From Capniomyces stellatus (taxonomy: Eukaryota > Kickxellomycota > Harpellomycetes > Harpellales > Legeriomycetaceae): a DNA stretch of 64,000 bases. Where the stretch lies: contig LUVW01000045.1 in the NCBI GenBank assembly GCA_001661515.1, positions 159,024 to 223,023 of the forward strand, written 5' to 3'. Shown one piece after another: positions 34,590-47,162 of this stretch. Within the stretch, counting starts at the first letter, position 1. Each line of letters starts with the position of its first letter. The notes beneath the pieces were generated by a model. It made no database searches. It was not told the origin of the DNA and saw only the letters and a list, made by a program, of their open reading frames with translations. A program made the position numbers and the translations under genes.

Positions 34590-36080
34590 CTTTGCTTTCT
34601 CTTGGCTTTTCTTCTTTTTTTTTCCTATTACACTCTTGTCTATTGAGACTCTCTTTTTTTCTCTCTCGCTTGTATTGCTTTTGCCTTTAATTATACAGTC
34701 CCTTTCCTAATGTCTTTAATTACACTTTCTTTTCTTTTGTCTCCACTATTGCTTTATTGAAGTTGTGAATACTGATTTACAATAATCTGGCTGCAAGATG
34801 GTAAATTAATCTTTGATATCCCTATTTCTTGTTTTTTTTTAAGTTCGTTTTATTTAGCTCAGTTTACTTTGTCTATTTCTATTATTTGTTTACTTATTAC
34901 TCGTTAATTGCTTATTTATAATCCATTTGTTTATAACATTCAATTTATTTCTTATTTTACTCCTGTTCCATTTCTTGCACCTTTTCCTTATTTCAACTGC
35001 CAACTTTTGATCAATCACAGACAAGCCTACAGTTTCCAATCCAATTCAATTTAATTTCTTTTTTTTCTTTCTCTACAACTCTAATTTTCCACAACTCTAA
35101 TTTTCTACTTTTTCTTATCCATTTTCTTATCCATTTACTTGTCCATTTCCTTATCCAAACTCCATAAACTATACTAATCTCCGCCATCTTCAAATCTATA
35201 ATATACCATACCTATACACATACATTCACCTGTCTATCTATATATTCCTCCGTTCCCCTATCATCACCATCTCAAGCTCTTTATATCCGCACATTTGCCT
35301 ACTATTGATTTGCTTTACAATACCAGCTATCTAAATACAGGTTGTACACTTCCAGAACTATACTACCTAATCTTTCTACAGATGTTGAAACAAACAATCC
35401 GGTCCAAAAAAGAAATTACACAATTAGAATAGTTAGTTTCCTGTTCGTATATTTTAACATTTCTTATCGCCACGCTAATCTTGTCCATCAATGCACCATC
35501 CATACATACAACTACTATTTCGGATCATTACATCTCCTTGTTTATATAAGCCAAATAACATTTTGTGAAACACCTCTAGCACATAAAACATGTTATTTTA
35601 TTTCATATCCACAAAAATATCTCCATTTAATTCAAGTAAAAACAAAACTACCATCTACACCTTAAACTACTCAACATCATATACACAACAGGTCTAATGC
35701 ACTTTAAACATCCTGTTTTTTAAAATACTAGACTGTTGCATTCGCATATTTGCACCTTTCCCTACATTGAAACTTGTCCTAATCAACACCCCTGCATGTT
35801 TTTTTTCTCCCATTGGAGCTATTCGCGCTTATCTTTGTCAATACTGCAATACTATTACACCTTTATTTCAATACAAGTTATTGCTCGACGCCTGTTTCCT
35901 TACATTGACAGCATTGTGCCGACCCTGATTAGCAAGTTAGGCCATCAACGTATAATTAAGAGTGTAAAATACAAATAAAGTACAAACACTAACCCTCACT
36001 CTTTTTTATCGTTGAGATTGAGTTTGGCTATTCATAAACTTGTTAGCATCTTGGCCTTGAAGGATATATTGGAAATCGGC
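34590..36080. other. Pyrimidine-rich intergenic region
   Basis: The plus strand is C/T-rich to about 35300, continuing the skew of the neighbouring genes, and AT-rich after that. Short tandem copies of CTTATCCATTT lie near 35115-35155. I see no gene. Confidence 0.5.
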
Positions 36081-36088
36081 TATATAAA
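36081..36088 (+). promoter_or_regulatory. TATA box before the protease-like gene
   Basis: TATATAAA lies 129 bases upstream of the ATG at 36217 and is a plausible core promoter even though the downstream reading frame is broken. Confidence 0.45.
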
Positions 36089-36216
36089 GCAGCTCTTTTC
36101 CCTCGTTTAAAAATCTCCATAACCAACTATCAGATCAATACATACAGTATTTACAATCGTGTATACAAAAGCTAAAAACGTTAAACTTGCACTTGGTAAG
36201 AAATAAAGAAACTCAA

Positions 36217-37458
36217 ATGAAGCTCCAGCTATTTTTAGTCAACCTGTCTCTCATTGCCTCATCTTTAGGCGGTAGCTCGGACATTGCGCCATCGCCGCAA
36301 AATAAGAGCTGCAAATCAGTGAAAACCATCAGTGTTGATGAGGATGTTAGCTTTGACATTACCAGCTGCTCTGAACATCACTCGCTTGAGTCTGTTGTTG
36401 TCGTTGACTTTTCAAAAGTCTCTAACAGATTTCATATCTGCGTTGGTGTTTTAGTTAGCCCCAATAAGGTTATACTAAATACATCTTGCTATTTGGACCA
36501 GAAGCCTAGCAACAAGTACTACTACAGCTACGAGACACTACACAAGTACCGAGGCGTCCACGTCTATAAACACAGCGAAAGCAAATACATATTTGACGCA
36601 AATGGTAACTTGACACATTGTTTTTAGATGTTATTATCTGTTTAAACAAGGACTGAAATCGAGTTAAAGGATCAAATGTATAGCCACATCAATAAGTTGG
36701 CATATTTTCTTGATTATATGGTTAACTTTAATTTTAAATATGTCAATAACCTGGCGTTTGTAGATTTTTCTGATAACCAGGCGCTCTTCAAAGACTACAA
36801 GATCATAATGAAAACAACCTTTGGTCCTTTCAAGGGGTTAGACAGTGCAGGGAACTTTATTACAGACTCGCAATACGTTATTGTCGACATAGCAGCCAAG
36901 ACCCCAACCGCACCAGCAATATACACTAATATCTTTGAGCACTTTATAGTCAACAAAAAAAAACTTTTGCAGTTTGATTATGACTATAACAGAAGCCATG
37001 AGAACCGCGTGCCCAACAAGTCCAGACTAAACAAAGCCAATAACATTCAAATCAAGAACTGTGGCGATACCAAGCTTGCGTCAATACAAAACAGCAATGG
37101 TAAAGACAATATGGTTATTAAGGATAAAATCGACCAAAATAACAACGCAGTAGAGCTTGGGGCCATAGGTAATACTGAAAACAACCACTACAAGTGCGCA
37201 CTTTTGTCTGATGTCGATGAGAACAATTTGAGATTAAAACTGGGCAGCATATTCTTTGTAAAGTCACCCAAACACAATGTTAAAGGCGACAAACCTCCTC
37301 ATGCTCAAGAATATCCAACAGCGCAGAAACAGTTCAGTCTGAATGTCCTGGGAATAAGTGACTCTGTCACTTGCACTACTGCAGACAAAAACTATGAATG
37401 CGCATACAATCTGGTTCCAATACAACACTATGAGTGGATACTTTTGAACGTTTTGTGA
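36217..37458 (+). pseudogene. Trypsin-like serine protease homologue, inactive and frame-broken
   Basis: The ATG at 36217 opens a signal peptide (MKLQLFLVNLSLIASSLGG). HICVGVLVSPNKVILNTSCY then aligns with the trypsin block around the catalytic His, but the AAHC-like segment reads TSCY, so the His is gone. The frame stops at 36625 (TAG). A different frame carries the expected hydrophobic strand LFLDVIICLNKD (36618-36653), and the first frame resumes after 36654 to the stop at 37458. Two compensating indels therefore break about 40 bases. Near the C terminus KGDKPPHA stands where GDSGGP is expected, followed by LGISDSVTC and a terminal EWILLNVL helix typical of trypsins. I infer a pseudoprotease that has since been disrupted, or two sequencing indels in an inactive homologue. 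Confidence 0.65.
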
Positions 37459-40400
37459 GTATGAGCCAAGTGTTTTTTTCATACGACTATCTGCCTAAAC
37501 AAGCACTAGGCACGTGCAGAAGCAGCGCTCCATTTTCTTTTTTCTTTATTTACAATATGTTCCAAACTTTAAGTAAATTCTGGATCTGATTTGCACAGAT
37601 TTAGCGGCAACAAAGATGAAAGTTTACAATGTTTGGATGATTCTAATTATGTTTTGCTTTGCTTATTTTGTTTTTATTTTGGCCAAACCCCCGTTCCAAT
37701 GTGTGCACAATAAACAACAACGTATATTAATTACTCTTACCTTGAATAAATAGCCAACCGCTGGAAATCGAGAAAAGCAGTGAATGGAGTTTGAATATTT
37801 CTTTTCATATCACTTGATTCTATTAATAATACTGCTAATAAATAATAGCACTGCCGCTTTAACTTTGATAGGGCCATTAATAGGCGTTATTAGTTGACGC
37901 TAAATGCTTTTTACAGCAAGTTGCTTGCCCTCAGACCGCCTGACTCTTTGAAATAGAATCTGATGATCTTGTATGTAAAATGGGGGAGTTAATACAAACT
38001 CAAGAGCAAATCAGCTTCCATAATGATCCAAAGTATATTGGTGAGTGAGAGGATGGACCAGCCTATTTTTACAAATGGCAAAAGAATTGACGACACTTTT
38101 TTCACTTGAACAGTTCAAAACAAGCTTGTGCAGTCTAGAGCTAATCTATGCTAAAAAAACGGTTGCCCTATCACAATAAATAATAAATGATAAATTTTAA
38201 AATAAATTTTAAAATAAATTTTAAAATAAAAGTAAAAATAAAAGAAGTAAAAATAAAAGCAAAAACGGTTGCCAATTCTACAAATGAACTCATTTTGGTC
38301 TGATTAATGCTGTAGATATTTGTAATCAGGAAGGAGGGAATTTATTTATTTTATTTCCTTTTTTAGCGTGCGTTTTGTACTAGCATCGCCATACTCGTTT
38401 CTAAATTTTTCGACGTGTGCTTATTGGCCATAATCAAAACGACTTTCAAGTGCTGGAATCGTCACAGCGTTTATATAATCTATTTATATTCTGTCCACAA
38501 CTTACTTGTGTGGCGAGTCGCTTTTTAGAAATGCCGTTCACGCTGTATTTGCTCAAAAATAAATTATGTTAAAATCTTTCAACGTACGGCCTTCTGTTTT
38601 ACCTTTGTCTCTAATAAAACGAATACACTAGACCAATTCAAATAGCCTTGACCTAACTGAAATAATGTGTGTAAAGTAAACACCTTTACTTGGAAGCAAA
38701 GATGGATAATGGTGTCTTTGTGAGTTTCCTACTGCCTTTTTAGGACAGCCTTACAAACTAGCTAAAAGCAGATTGCGATTATATGGCCTCCTGTTGATCT
38801 TATTACTACAGTATTTGGACGTCAGTAAACACCTTTTTACCTAAATCTCTGAAAATCAATGCTCATTTGCTTTCAAGCGGATCAGACTCGGGACGCTTTT
38901 TTGATGTTTTGAACAAACATTATTACTGGTGTTCTTTAATTGTGTTGATTATCATTCTAATTTAGTTGGGATTTGTAGTTTCCTTTACAAGCTTGGTTTT
39001 CTACATTCAGCGAATCTCGAACAAGTCAAGGATATTGTTGCATTAAGGAATGCAGTTGGTTTTATTGGTGCCTGGTAAATTACCAAAGTGTTACACAATT
39101 ATTAGATAATACGCATTGAGGGAAGATGATATTGATCTTTCCGCGTTTATAACTCGAATCACCCGTGTCACTGCAAGCAATGTATAAAATTAACAACGGC
39201 CGTATTTAACGATCCGTAGTATTACTTAATTTGGACAAATTTTGAAATTACAACAAAAGGAATAATGTAATCTATCAGTCTGGGCTTGACACCACCACCA
39301 ATTGAGCCTATTTGAAAATAAATCAGCTCTACTTTAGAAACAAACACCACCCTCTCTTCCAACTCATTCGTCGTTTTAGCTTTTCTTTAATTAGCTCTAT
39401 ATATTAACTTTGTCCTTTTCAAATGCAATCTAAATTCTAAATACTAAAGACTCGGTGAAACACAGTTTGTAATATGTGCTAGTTAGTACGTTGAGCAGAT
39501 GACTTTGGTTGGCGATAAAGATTAGCCAAGTGCTTTTGATTGATTTCTTATTTAGTTTAAATCGCTATTTACATGCTCCTATTTGACCATCACTACCAGC
39601 AATAATGCAACTCGGCGCTGTATTTTTTTAATTAAAAAAAATCGATGGCAACTTTTGAAGCTCCTTGACAATAAAAAAAAGAACCAAAACCATCCAACTC
39701 TTTGGTCTTTGTCCATGAATTTATTTATTTTCTCACAGTACAATAGTTTTTTTTAAAGCATTGAAGATTAGCATAGTAATGGGGTTGGGCTACTGTTTCC
39801 GCCTTTTAAAGTGGAGCTGACGGTGTATAGGCTTCGCTGATACTGCAGAAAGGAATTACAAAGCCCTGTTAATCACGAATAGGATGAGACATCTGCTGAG
39901 AGCAAATACTGACCAATTTAACCAAGTGAGACTAATGCAGATAAAACTAATTGTTCTTGGTGATCCTTTCCTAAAGCTCCGATAAATTTTCTTTGTGTCG
40001 AATTGTCGAATTGACCAGCATTAGTAAGACGTGCCTTTTTCTTTTCCACACCAAAACTCATCACTCTAAAAATATGCATATATTGAAAGTTTCGATTTAG
40101 CCGCTTGGAATTGTAGATTATAAGGCCAAATGGTAGTCGACCTTTAGATTCCAAAACGAGTTAAACAAGACAAACGCCAAGTATTTGAAACAACAGTGAA
40201 TCCAAGTCATTATTCCGACTAGCCGCAAACTGGGCATTGCAATAGGTACACACGCTCTAATGTGCTTGAAATCTACGGGTTCACGGAGATATTCGAATAG
40301 AATGATACTTGTGCTTTATGCTGGCTTACTTTACTAAGTGGATTACATGATCACAAAACGTGTTGTAAAGCGCGTTATATAACGCGATATACATAGGAAG

Positions 40401-42204
40401 TTTGACTTGGTTGTTTGCTTGGGCGGCAGACGATGAGTATATTAGATGTTGGATTGTTGTGGATATTGGAATAACTTTCCATTACATGGTGTATTTTTTT
40501 TTTTATTTTTTTTTTATTCCACTTGATTTCATTTCATTTCTCAAGTTTGTTGAAGTTACAAGATGTGTTTAATTTAAGAAATTAATGTGTTTAATCTTTT
40601 TGTTGTTTTTATCGAAACTGCATTTACGTTGATAATTCTAGATGGTGTTCAGAGTAAATGGAGGAAAGGCTTGAAAGTAATTTTCCGAATTATCCCATGT
40701 TGATAATTTTAGATTTTATTATTGAAATGTGCGTTAATTAATGTGTGTTTAACTAAACAATTTGGGTTTGACCGTTTTGGTAAAGTAGGATAATATATGA
40801 TATAGGTGTATTGCACAAGCAAATATGCCTCGGAGGTTTTAAAAAAACTTGCACTTTTAATTTACTTTTAGTTTGAGCTAATCAATTCAATAAATAAAGA
40901 GCTAAGATTGTATAAACTTATCATTTAAGAATCCGTGACAATATGTAATTTGGAGGAGATTCTGACCCTTAAGATGTAATTAATGTACTGTGAAAAAATG
41001 GAATAAGAGAAACATTGGTAAAGTGATTCAAACAAATTCGGTTTTGTTAGTATTATTAGCTCAAAGATTTTCCTTATTCTAAAGTATAATTAAAACCTCT
41101 GAGTGAGTGTCTGTTCACCTTCAAGTGAGTTTTTATTTGGAAGATTTCCTTTACAACGAATAAAAAAGTGTTATTTTTAACGAATGTTTTGCTAAACAGT
41201 CCTTTTTTGTTCTCGTTCAGCGTTTACAAAAAAAAGAGGAAAAAGAAAAAAAGAGTTCAGACTTTCAGTATTATGGCCATTTAGAATATTCTACAAAAGG
41301 TCTATGTGAGACATTTAATAGCAGGTTGACGTCCATATGGATTTGCCATTGGATTGCTACCGATTTTTAAATTCCTGTCAGCCAGTAACAATGTAGTGCT
41401 AGCCAAAATTAATGCCTCATTTTACATTAGCCTAGAAGCTACAACGAAAGCACATGTGGATTTTGTTTGCTAAAAAAATAAATAAGACCAGATAGATTAG
41501 GTTATAGTAAATTTTGTTAAAAAGTACCTTTTTGCCTATTTGGGAAGCAAAATAACATTACTTGATACAATGAACAAAAGATCCAGCATAGGCTTTTTTT
41601 TTTTGAGTGAAGTTTGAAGCATAAATACTGTTACTTTGCTAAATGTGAATTAGTAAGTGCAAAAAAAGAAAATAAAAAAAAGTTCTATAAAACGTTTTAG
41701 ACTCTGATAATATCCATGCGAATAATCACACCAATAAACAGCACAGAGCCAATTAGGAAAAAGGGCGGAATTTTTTTAAAAAAAAGCTAAAGCAAGCGTA
41801 ATTTTAAATTAAACCAACTGGCTATATTAAAAATAATTCTATTACAATTCCTTTGCAATTACATTACATTATTAGAAACTAAGCTAATTGTACTTTAAAC
41901 CACAATTGACTCAAGGAATAAAACGAACGGCAATTAGCCTTTCATGGCAAAACTAAACATCAATTAACGAAATAACAAGAAATGGCCCTTTAGCTCTCTA
42001 AATATATTTGTGAATCGTTTAGAAACTATAGGCAAAATAAATAGCAGCTTCAAGGAAAAAAAAAGTATATAAAATACCTGAAACGCTCAATATTGTAATA
42101 TGTAGAAACTTGACCAAATAAACTTTTCGCTAATTTAAGAGACAAATAGAACCAAACTACGATTTAAGTGAGAATTGATTCAAGCAAGAATAAGTAAAGA
42201 AGAA
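37459..42204. other. 4.7-kb gene desert
   Basis: AT-rich, with no ORF showing family resemblance or intron structure. Visible items are AATTTTAAAATAA repeats (about 38190-38230), the perfect palindrome at 40371-40386, and A/T homopolymers. The longest minus-strand ORF (39918-40154) matches nothing known to me. Confidence 0.5.
40371..40386. repeat. Perfect 16-bp palindrome CGCGTTATATAACGCG
   Basis: This self-complementary sequence has CG-rich arms around an AT core inside very AT-rich DNA. It could be a dimeric protein-binding site or cruciform. There is no gene within 1.8 kb. Confidence 0.7.
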
Positions 42205-44268
42205 ATGATCTTTATTGACAACAAAAAGTACTCTTGTCAGTCGTGTATACGTGGACATAGAGCAAGTTCATGCAACCATACATCGAGAGAATTGGTTGAA
42301 ATAAAACCCAAGGGTAGACCAGTTTCGCAGTGCTACCATTGTAGGCAACTAAGGATGACAAAAAAAATACATATACGATGTGAATGCGCGAGCAATGACA
42401 AAATAAAAAAAAGTAAGAGGATATCTCGAATACAAATAGCATGTAGCAACTATGCACAAAGAATAAGACGGTGGCATGGAGACTATGACTAATTCCTAAC
42501 TTTTGTTGAACTGTTATTAGAGAGAAGGCTGCCTACATCAAACAAACTAGACAATAAAAAGAATAATGGTAAGAGGGCATAATAAACAAAAGAGAGGAGA
42601 AGGAGTTGCTATGGGAGTTTGTTTTTCTTTTTCAAAAAATAAAAGAGAAAATGGGAGAGAGTGTAGTAGACTAACAGGAGTAATAATGATGTAAATTTGT
42701 AGTTGACAATCTACTGAACCCATGTTCATGCGGAGAAACAAATAGTTGCATATGCTGTGACAGAAGCATATATAGCAACACAACAGACAGCACAGCAAGC
42801 GTAAACTCTACAAACAACGGATACTACAAGTCTTCGAGTAAGTGTATATTTGGATACGAGCAAAGGATGTGTTGAATTGTTGGAATATGAGTCTAGGACT
42901 TTGGCCAATCGCTAAAGCGAATAATTATGAAACTAGAAATTAAGGAATATGAATGTATGTTGATTACAATAGGCGCAGAAAGCTTCAATACTTATAGTTC
43001 GCCCAGCCTTTTTGACGCACAGAGCGAAAGGTTCAACGACAACAATATGAATGGTAAGTTGAGTTTAAAAGTTAAGTATTTGAGCGAGAGTGATGGTGAT
43101 GAAGATTGGAGTACAGATTAATATGGGGATTGGCTGGATCAAAGATATTTGGAATGTTTAAGAGAACAAAAAGGCTAGAAAAACTATACAACAATTAAAG
43201 AAAAATAAAAAAAATAGAAAGTTGATTTAAAAGTAATGAATTTATTTATTGGATGTAGATTTGTTCAAGGAAATGAGAGGCATAGCAGTCAGTGACAGAC
43301 AAACAATGAACCACATGGGTAGCAACAAAAATAGATCACAAAGCGACATCAGTTACGACAACATCAATAGGGCTGAACTGAGGCATAAAAGCCCAGTCGG
43401 ACACTTGGGATTAGGAAACAGCAATGACAACAACAGTCCACCAATAGGAGGTCATAATTGTGGTAATTGGGACAACAGGAACGGAAATGTAAATGCAAAT
43501 GGAGAGTATGGCTACCAGCACGGCCAAAGCCGGAGCAGAGGCGACTATTATAAAGAAAACTCGGCCTCAGAGCCAGAAAATAGCAACTATGCAGTGTATA
43601 ACGGAAGAGCAGAACCCAAGTCTTCTTTGCCAGGCTTCCAGGCTCTGTTTTCTTCGCTAAAGCCAGCAACGCCTACTGAAAAAACAAACAATTCAGGCTT
43701 CAGAAATTCCGAGTCGCCTTTAGACTTTTCAGCTGGTGTTTTCCCGCCAAATCCAGTCAAAATATCCTCCTGCTGCTACAGCAATGAGCCAATCAAAATC
43801 AAACCCCAAACCCAAACCCAAACCCATTATTTGCCCCAAAACTATCCCAGCCACCTGAACACAAACATGAACACAAACATGAACATGAGCCGGGTTCCTA
43901 GTCAGTCCCAACAAGTAGTCGCTATTTCGTCATGTGATCTCAGCACTAATAATTGCCACAAAAACACTTTCTTATCTCCAAATTCCTCCAATTCCTTTTC
44001 TCAGCCTCCCGAAATTTCCTCCTGCTGCAGCTCCAAAATCCCCGCCACGCATCCTGCCCAAACACCCAGAAGTGTCCCCACGAAATCCGGCTGTGGTTGT
44101 TCGGGCTCCTGCTGCGCCTCGGGCTCAAACAACCTGTCCAAAAACTCTGCTTTGAGAGACTCTGATGGTGCCTTCAGTTGTGGGTGTGGGTGCAGAAAGC
44201 CTATAACCGAATGTTCTGATTGTATCAAGGATATGTGCGAGGAGGTCATTTTTCGCCCAGCCATATAG
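42205..44268 (+). CDS. Copper-fist transcription factor
   Basis: Fungal copper-sensing regulator of the Ace1/Mac1/Cuf1 family. Four exons, 42205-42412, 42703-42837, 42973-43053 and 43259-44268, give about 477 aa. The N-terminal copper fist starts at residue 1 (MIFIDNKKYSCQSCIRGHRA), has the CxxC...CxH zinc site, and the KGRP minor-groove motif followed by QCYHCR. Exon 2 encodes NPCSCGETNSCICC, a CxC/CC copper-sensing cluster. Exon 4 is Asn/Ser/Pro-rich with further CC and CGC groups: SSCCYSN, SSCCSSK, SGCGCSGSCC, SCGCGCRK and ECSDCIKDMC. Whether it activates metallothionein-like genes (Ace1-like) or uptake genes (Mac1/Cuf1-like) cannot be told from sequence. The start at 42205 is the ATG that opens the conserved domain. 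Confidence 0.92.
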
Positions 44269-47162
44269 ATCTCTACCTGAATACCCCGTTCTGGTTAACC
44301 CCCATTCCTCCACCCCAAATCTTTTTTTTTCCCTGTTTTATTTTTCTGCTTTGTTAACTTATTAGCTTTTTTGTACCACTATTCTATATTATTCTCTCCT
44401 CCCCCTTTAATTTTTTATCTTTTCTAACCAAGTGGAAAGGTCGGTTAGGAGGGCTTTCTTTTTTAATCAGCTGCCCACTCATCACCACTCTCCTCCACAC
44501 ATACGCACAGACAGGTCTAGACCTAGATCTATTACACACTCAATCTTTTGTACATAAAATATCCAATACACTTACGTTTCAATTATCATTTCTATGTTGC
44601 AAGTAAATTTCAGTAAAAAAAATATATATATATAAAATACATTCATCATCGCCATCAACTACTATTGTAGATTGATATTTACGCTTTGATCCCATCTGTT
44701 TTACATACCACCCACTTCTTTGGCCAATATAACCTTCAGCCAACAGGCCATAAGATGTGTAAAATCTTACATTCATTGTACTACAAGCCATTCTCAATTT
44801 TTGTCTTTGTCTTTGTTTTTTTACCAAACAAGTTGTGGTGTTTTTAAATTTGATATATTGATACTTTCTGTAATTTAATCCTCTCAAAAAGAATAATAAT
44901 CAACCAACTAATCAAGGCTGTTCATTGTACACTACACCTTCTTTACTTTCCGCTTGCTATGTACATTTTGATTTGCTTTGCTTTGTTTTGTTCTTTTTCA
45001 TCTTCAATTGCGTTTGTCGTTTATAATCAGTTGTTGCTCAGTTGGTCCGCTTCAACCTAGTGAAAAATATCTGGCAATGTTTTGTAAGGCACGTTATATC
45101 GGATCATCAAGTTTCTGCTCCCAATATGTAATACCAATGTTTCTAGTAAATAGGCAACCATTACCACCTCTTTTCCATTCCTTTTTGGAAATAGCTTTAT
45201 AAAGTGTTAAATAGAATTCCAAAACTGCGAAATTTGGCTCACCATCATTGCGTTTCTTTATTTCCCTTTGCACTACTATTTTATTCTATTTCGTCTATTA
45301 TTGGATGGAATGGCTATTTTTTTTTTCTTAAAACAGACTCGGTTTCTCACTGATCTTCCCATTTTGGCTTCAACTTTTCAGTATTTTATTCTCAATTTAC
45401 TTGTGAGTTATAATAGGCCAAGTTTAATCTTATTTAGTACTTTTTTTTTCGATTTTGTACATTTTGCTAATTTAGCTGATGCTGCTTTGTGCATTAAGTA
45501 GTTACAAAGTTGAATTAATTTGGTTATGGAACAGTTAGTATCCGCCCTATTTTTACCGCTTTTTTGCTCTTAACAGCGCCCAATCCCCTAGTTTGTTTTT
45601 TTGAGGCATTTATTCTAGATCATGGATCTATTTTACGTAATGTACATTTTAGCTCTAATGACATTATCTCCCGGAAGTTAGTGTCTATATCTTGGCTACC
45701 GGGGATATCCTATTTCAGTAACAATTAAATTTATTTGTCATAATTCAATCTTTAAACCAAATTTACCTTATTTAAACTAAAATTTTCTTGACTTCTTGTC
45801 CTATTAATCGTTGCGTAATTTATTTCCCTGATAATTATCTCATTAATTACTGGCTCGTAATTATAGCACCTGCCTATTAGATTCTCTTTTTATCTAGCCT
45901 TTTTGAAATTATTTTTTTTCATTTGACCTTTTTTGGATTTTTTTAATATTTATCTAAGCTTTTGAGTTAGGAAAAAGAAAAAAAAACACTGCTTTTCTTG
46001 TACAATTCACTTTAACTTGCAATTTATCTTTTGCACCAGAGTAATGTTCATATTCTAGTAAAGTATAAAGCCGCTGAGTCAAACAACATAATTCCCAAGA
46101 GTTTAAAGAAGGAATAGTATCTAAAAACAGTGCTATTATGTATTTCAATTTGTGGAGTTTTCAACCGCCTCGTTCCATTCCATTTATTTTTCCAGCTTTA
46201 CACCTGTTTCAGTTTACTTTTGAACTGGCTTAGCACCTATTTGTCATTAAGTTGGTGAAACTTAATTCGAAGTTTTAGAGTATGATATACGGACGTGACA
46301 AACCAAATCAGCCTATTTTCAAGATTTCAGCATGGAAAAAAAATAAACACGTTGCGCTTGGCCAACATAATGTCTCTCAAACATGCATCTTTTCATTTTA
46401 TTTCGTTTAGTGCTCAAATTTCTCAGCCGTTTTCATTCGCCAATTATTTTCTCAATGTCATGAAAGGAAAAAGACAAAAAGAAGTATAATTAAGGGTATT
46501 ATTTTAGACAACAATAGTGAAATAAACAAAAGAGGAAATAAACAAAAAAGGAAATAATCAACAAGGGAAAATATATTTCAATAACAAAAAAAAACATGTA
46601 GAAAAAAAATGTAAAGATGAATAAAGAAAAAAAAAGACTGAAGCAAAAGCAAACACCACAGCAATTAAGAGAAAAGAAAGGAAAGGAAAGGAAAAGAAAA
46701 GAGAAGAAAGGAGAAGAAAGGAGAAGAAAAAATGCCAATGTAAATTATGTCCAAAAAGAATCATCTCAAAAATACACAATAGGAATGATTATCACTGACC
46801 AAGTCGAGATCAAACGTCTCATTTAGATCAGGCAGTTGACCTTTGATTAACTGGCAGTTAAAATACCACAGATCTACTTTGACACAGTACGTCAACTTGC
46901 TAAACTTGCCCCAGTTCCAACATTACGCTGATAGTAAATAGTAAATAGTAAATAGTAAATAGTAAATAGTAAATAGTAAATAGTAGATAGTAAATAGTAA
47001 AAACCCAACAACCAGGTTGATCTTGGAAAGTAAATGTACAATATGTAAAAGTAGAAAACAAAGTAAAAGAAAAAAAGAAAACAAGGTAAAAGAAAAAGGC
47101 AAAATAAAAAAATAAAAAAAAGTAAAAAGGTAAAAAGGTAAAAAGGTAAAAAGGTAAAAAGG
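44269..47162. other. AT-rich intergenic region
   Basis: Contains short minus-strand ORFs that may be relics. One is at 44579-44887 (segment NVRFYTSYGLLAEGYIGQRS). Another is at 45954-46148 and opens with the leader-like MKYIIALFLDTIPSLNS. Neither is recognisable. Simple repeats occupy 46930-47165. Confidence 0.4.
46930..47002. repeat. TAGTAAA 7-bp tandem repeat, about 10 copies
   Basis: Nearly perfect array of AGTAAAT units. A second array of GGTAAAAA units (about 5 copies) lies at 47127-47165, just downstream of the VPS72 stop codon. Confidence 0.85.

Noticed and set aside
39918..40154. 78-codon minus-strand ORF in the gene desert
   Set aside because: No homology I recognise, no neighbouring exons and no composition change.
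44579..44887. 102-codon minus-strand ORF after the copper-fist gene
   Set aside because: The middle part is protein-like, but there is no family match, no good start context and poly-AT ends. Left as a possible relic only.
46617..46826. Lys/Glu-rich 69-codon plus-strand ORF
   Set aside because: It is translated GAAAAG repeat sequence without a conserved segment.
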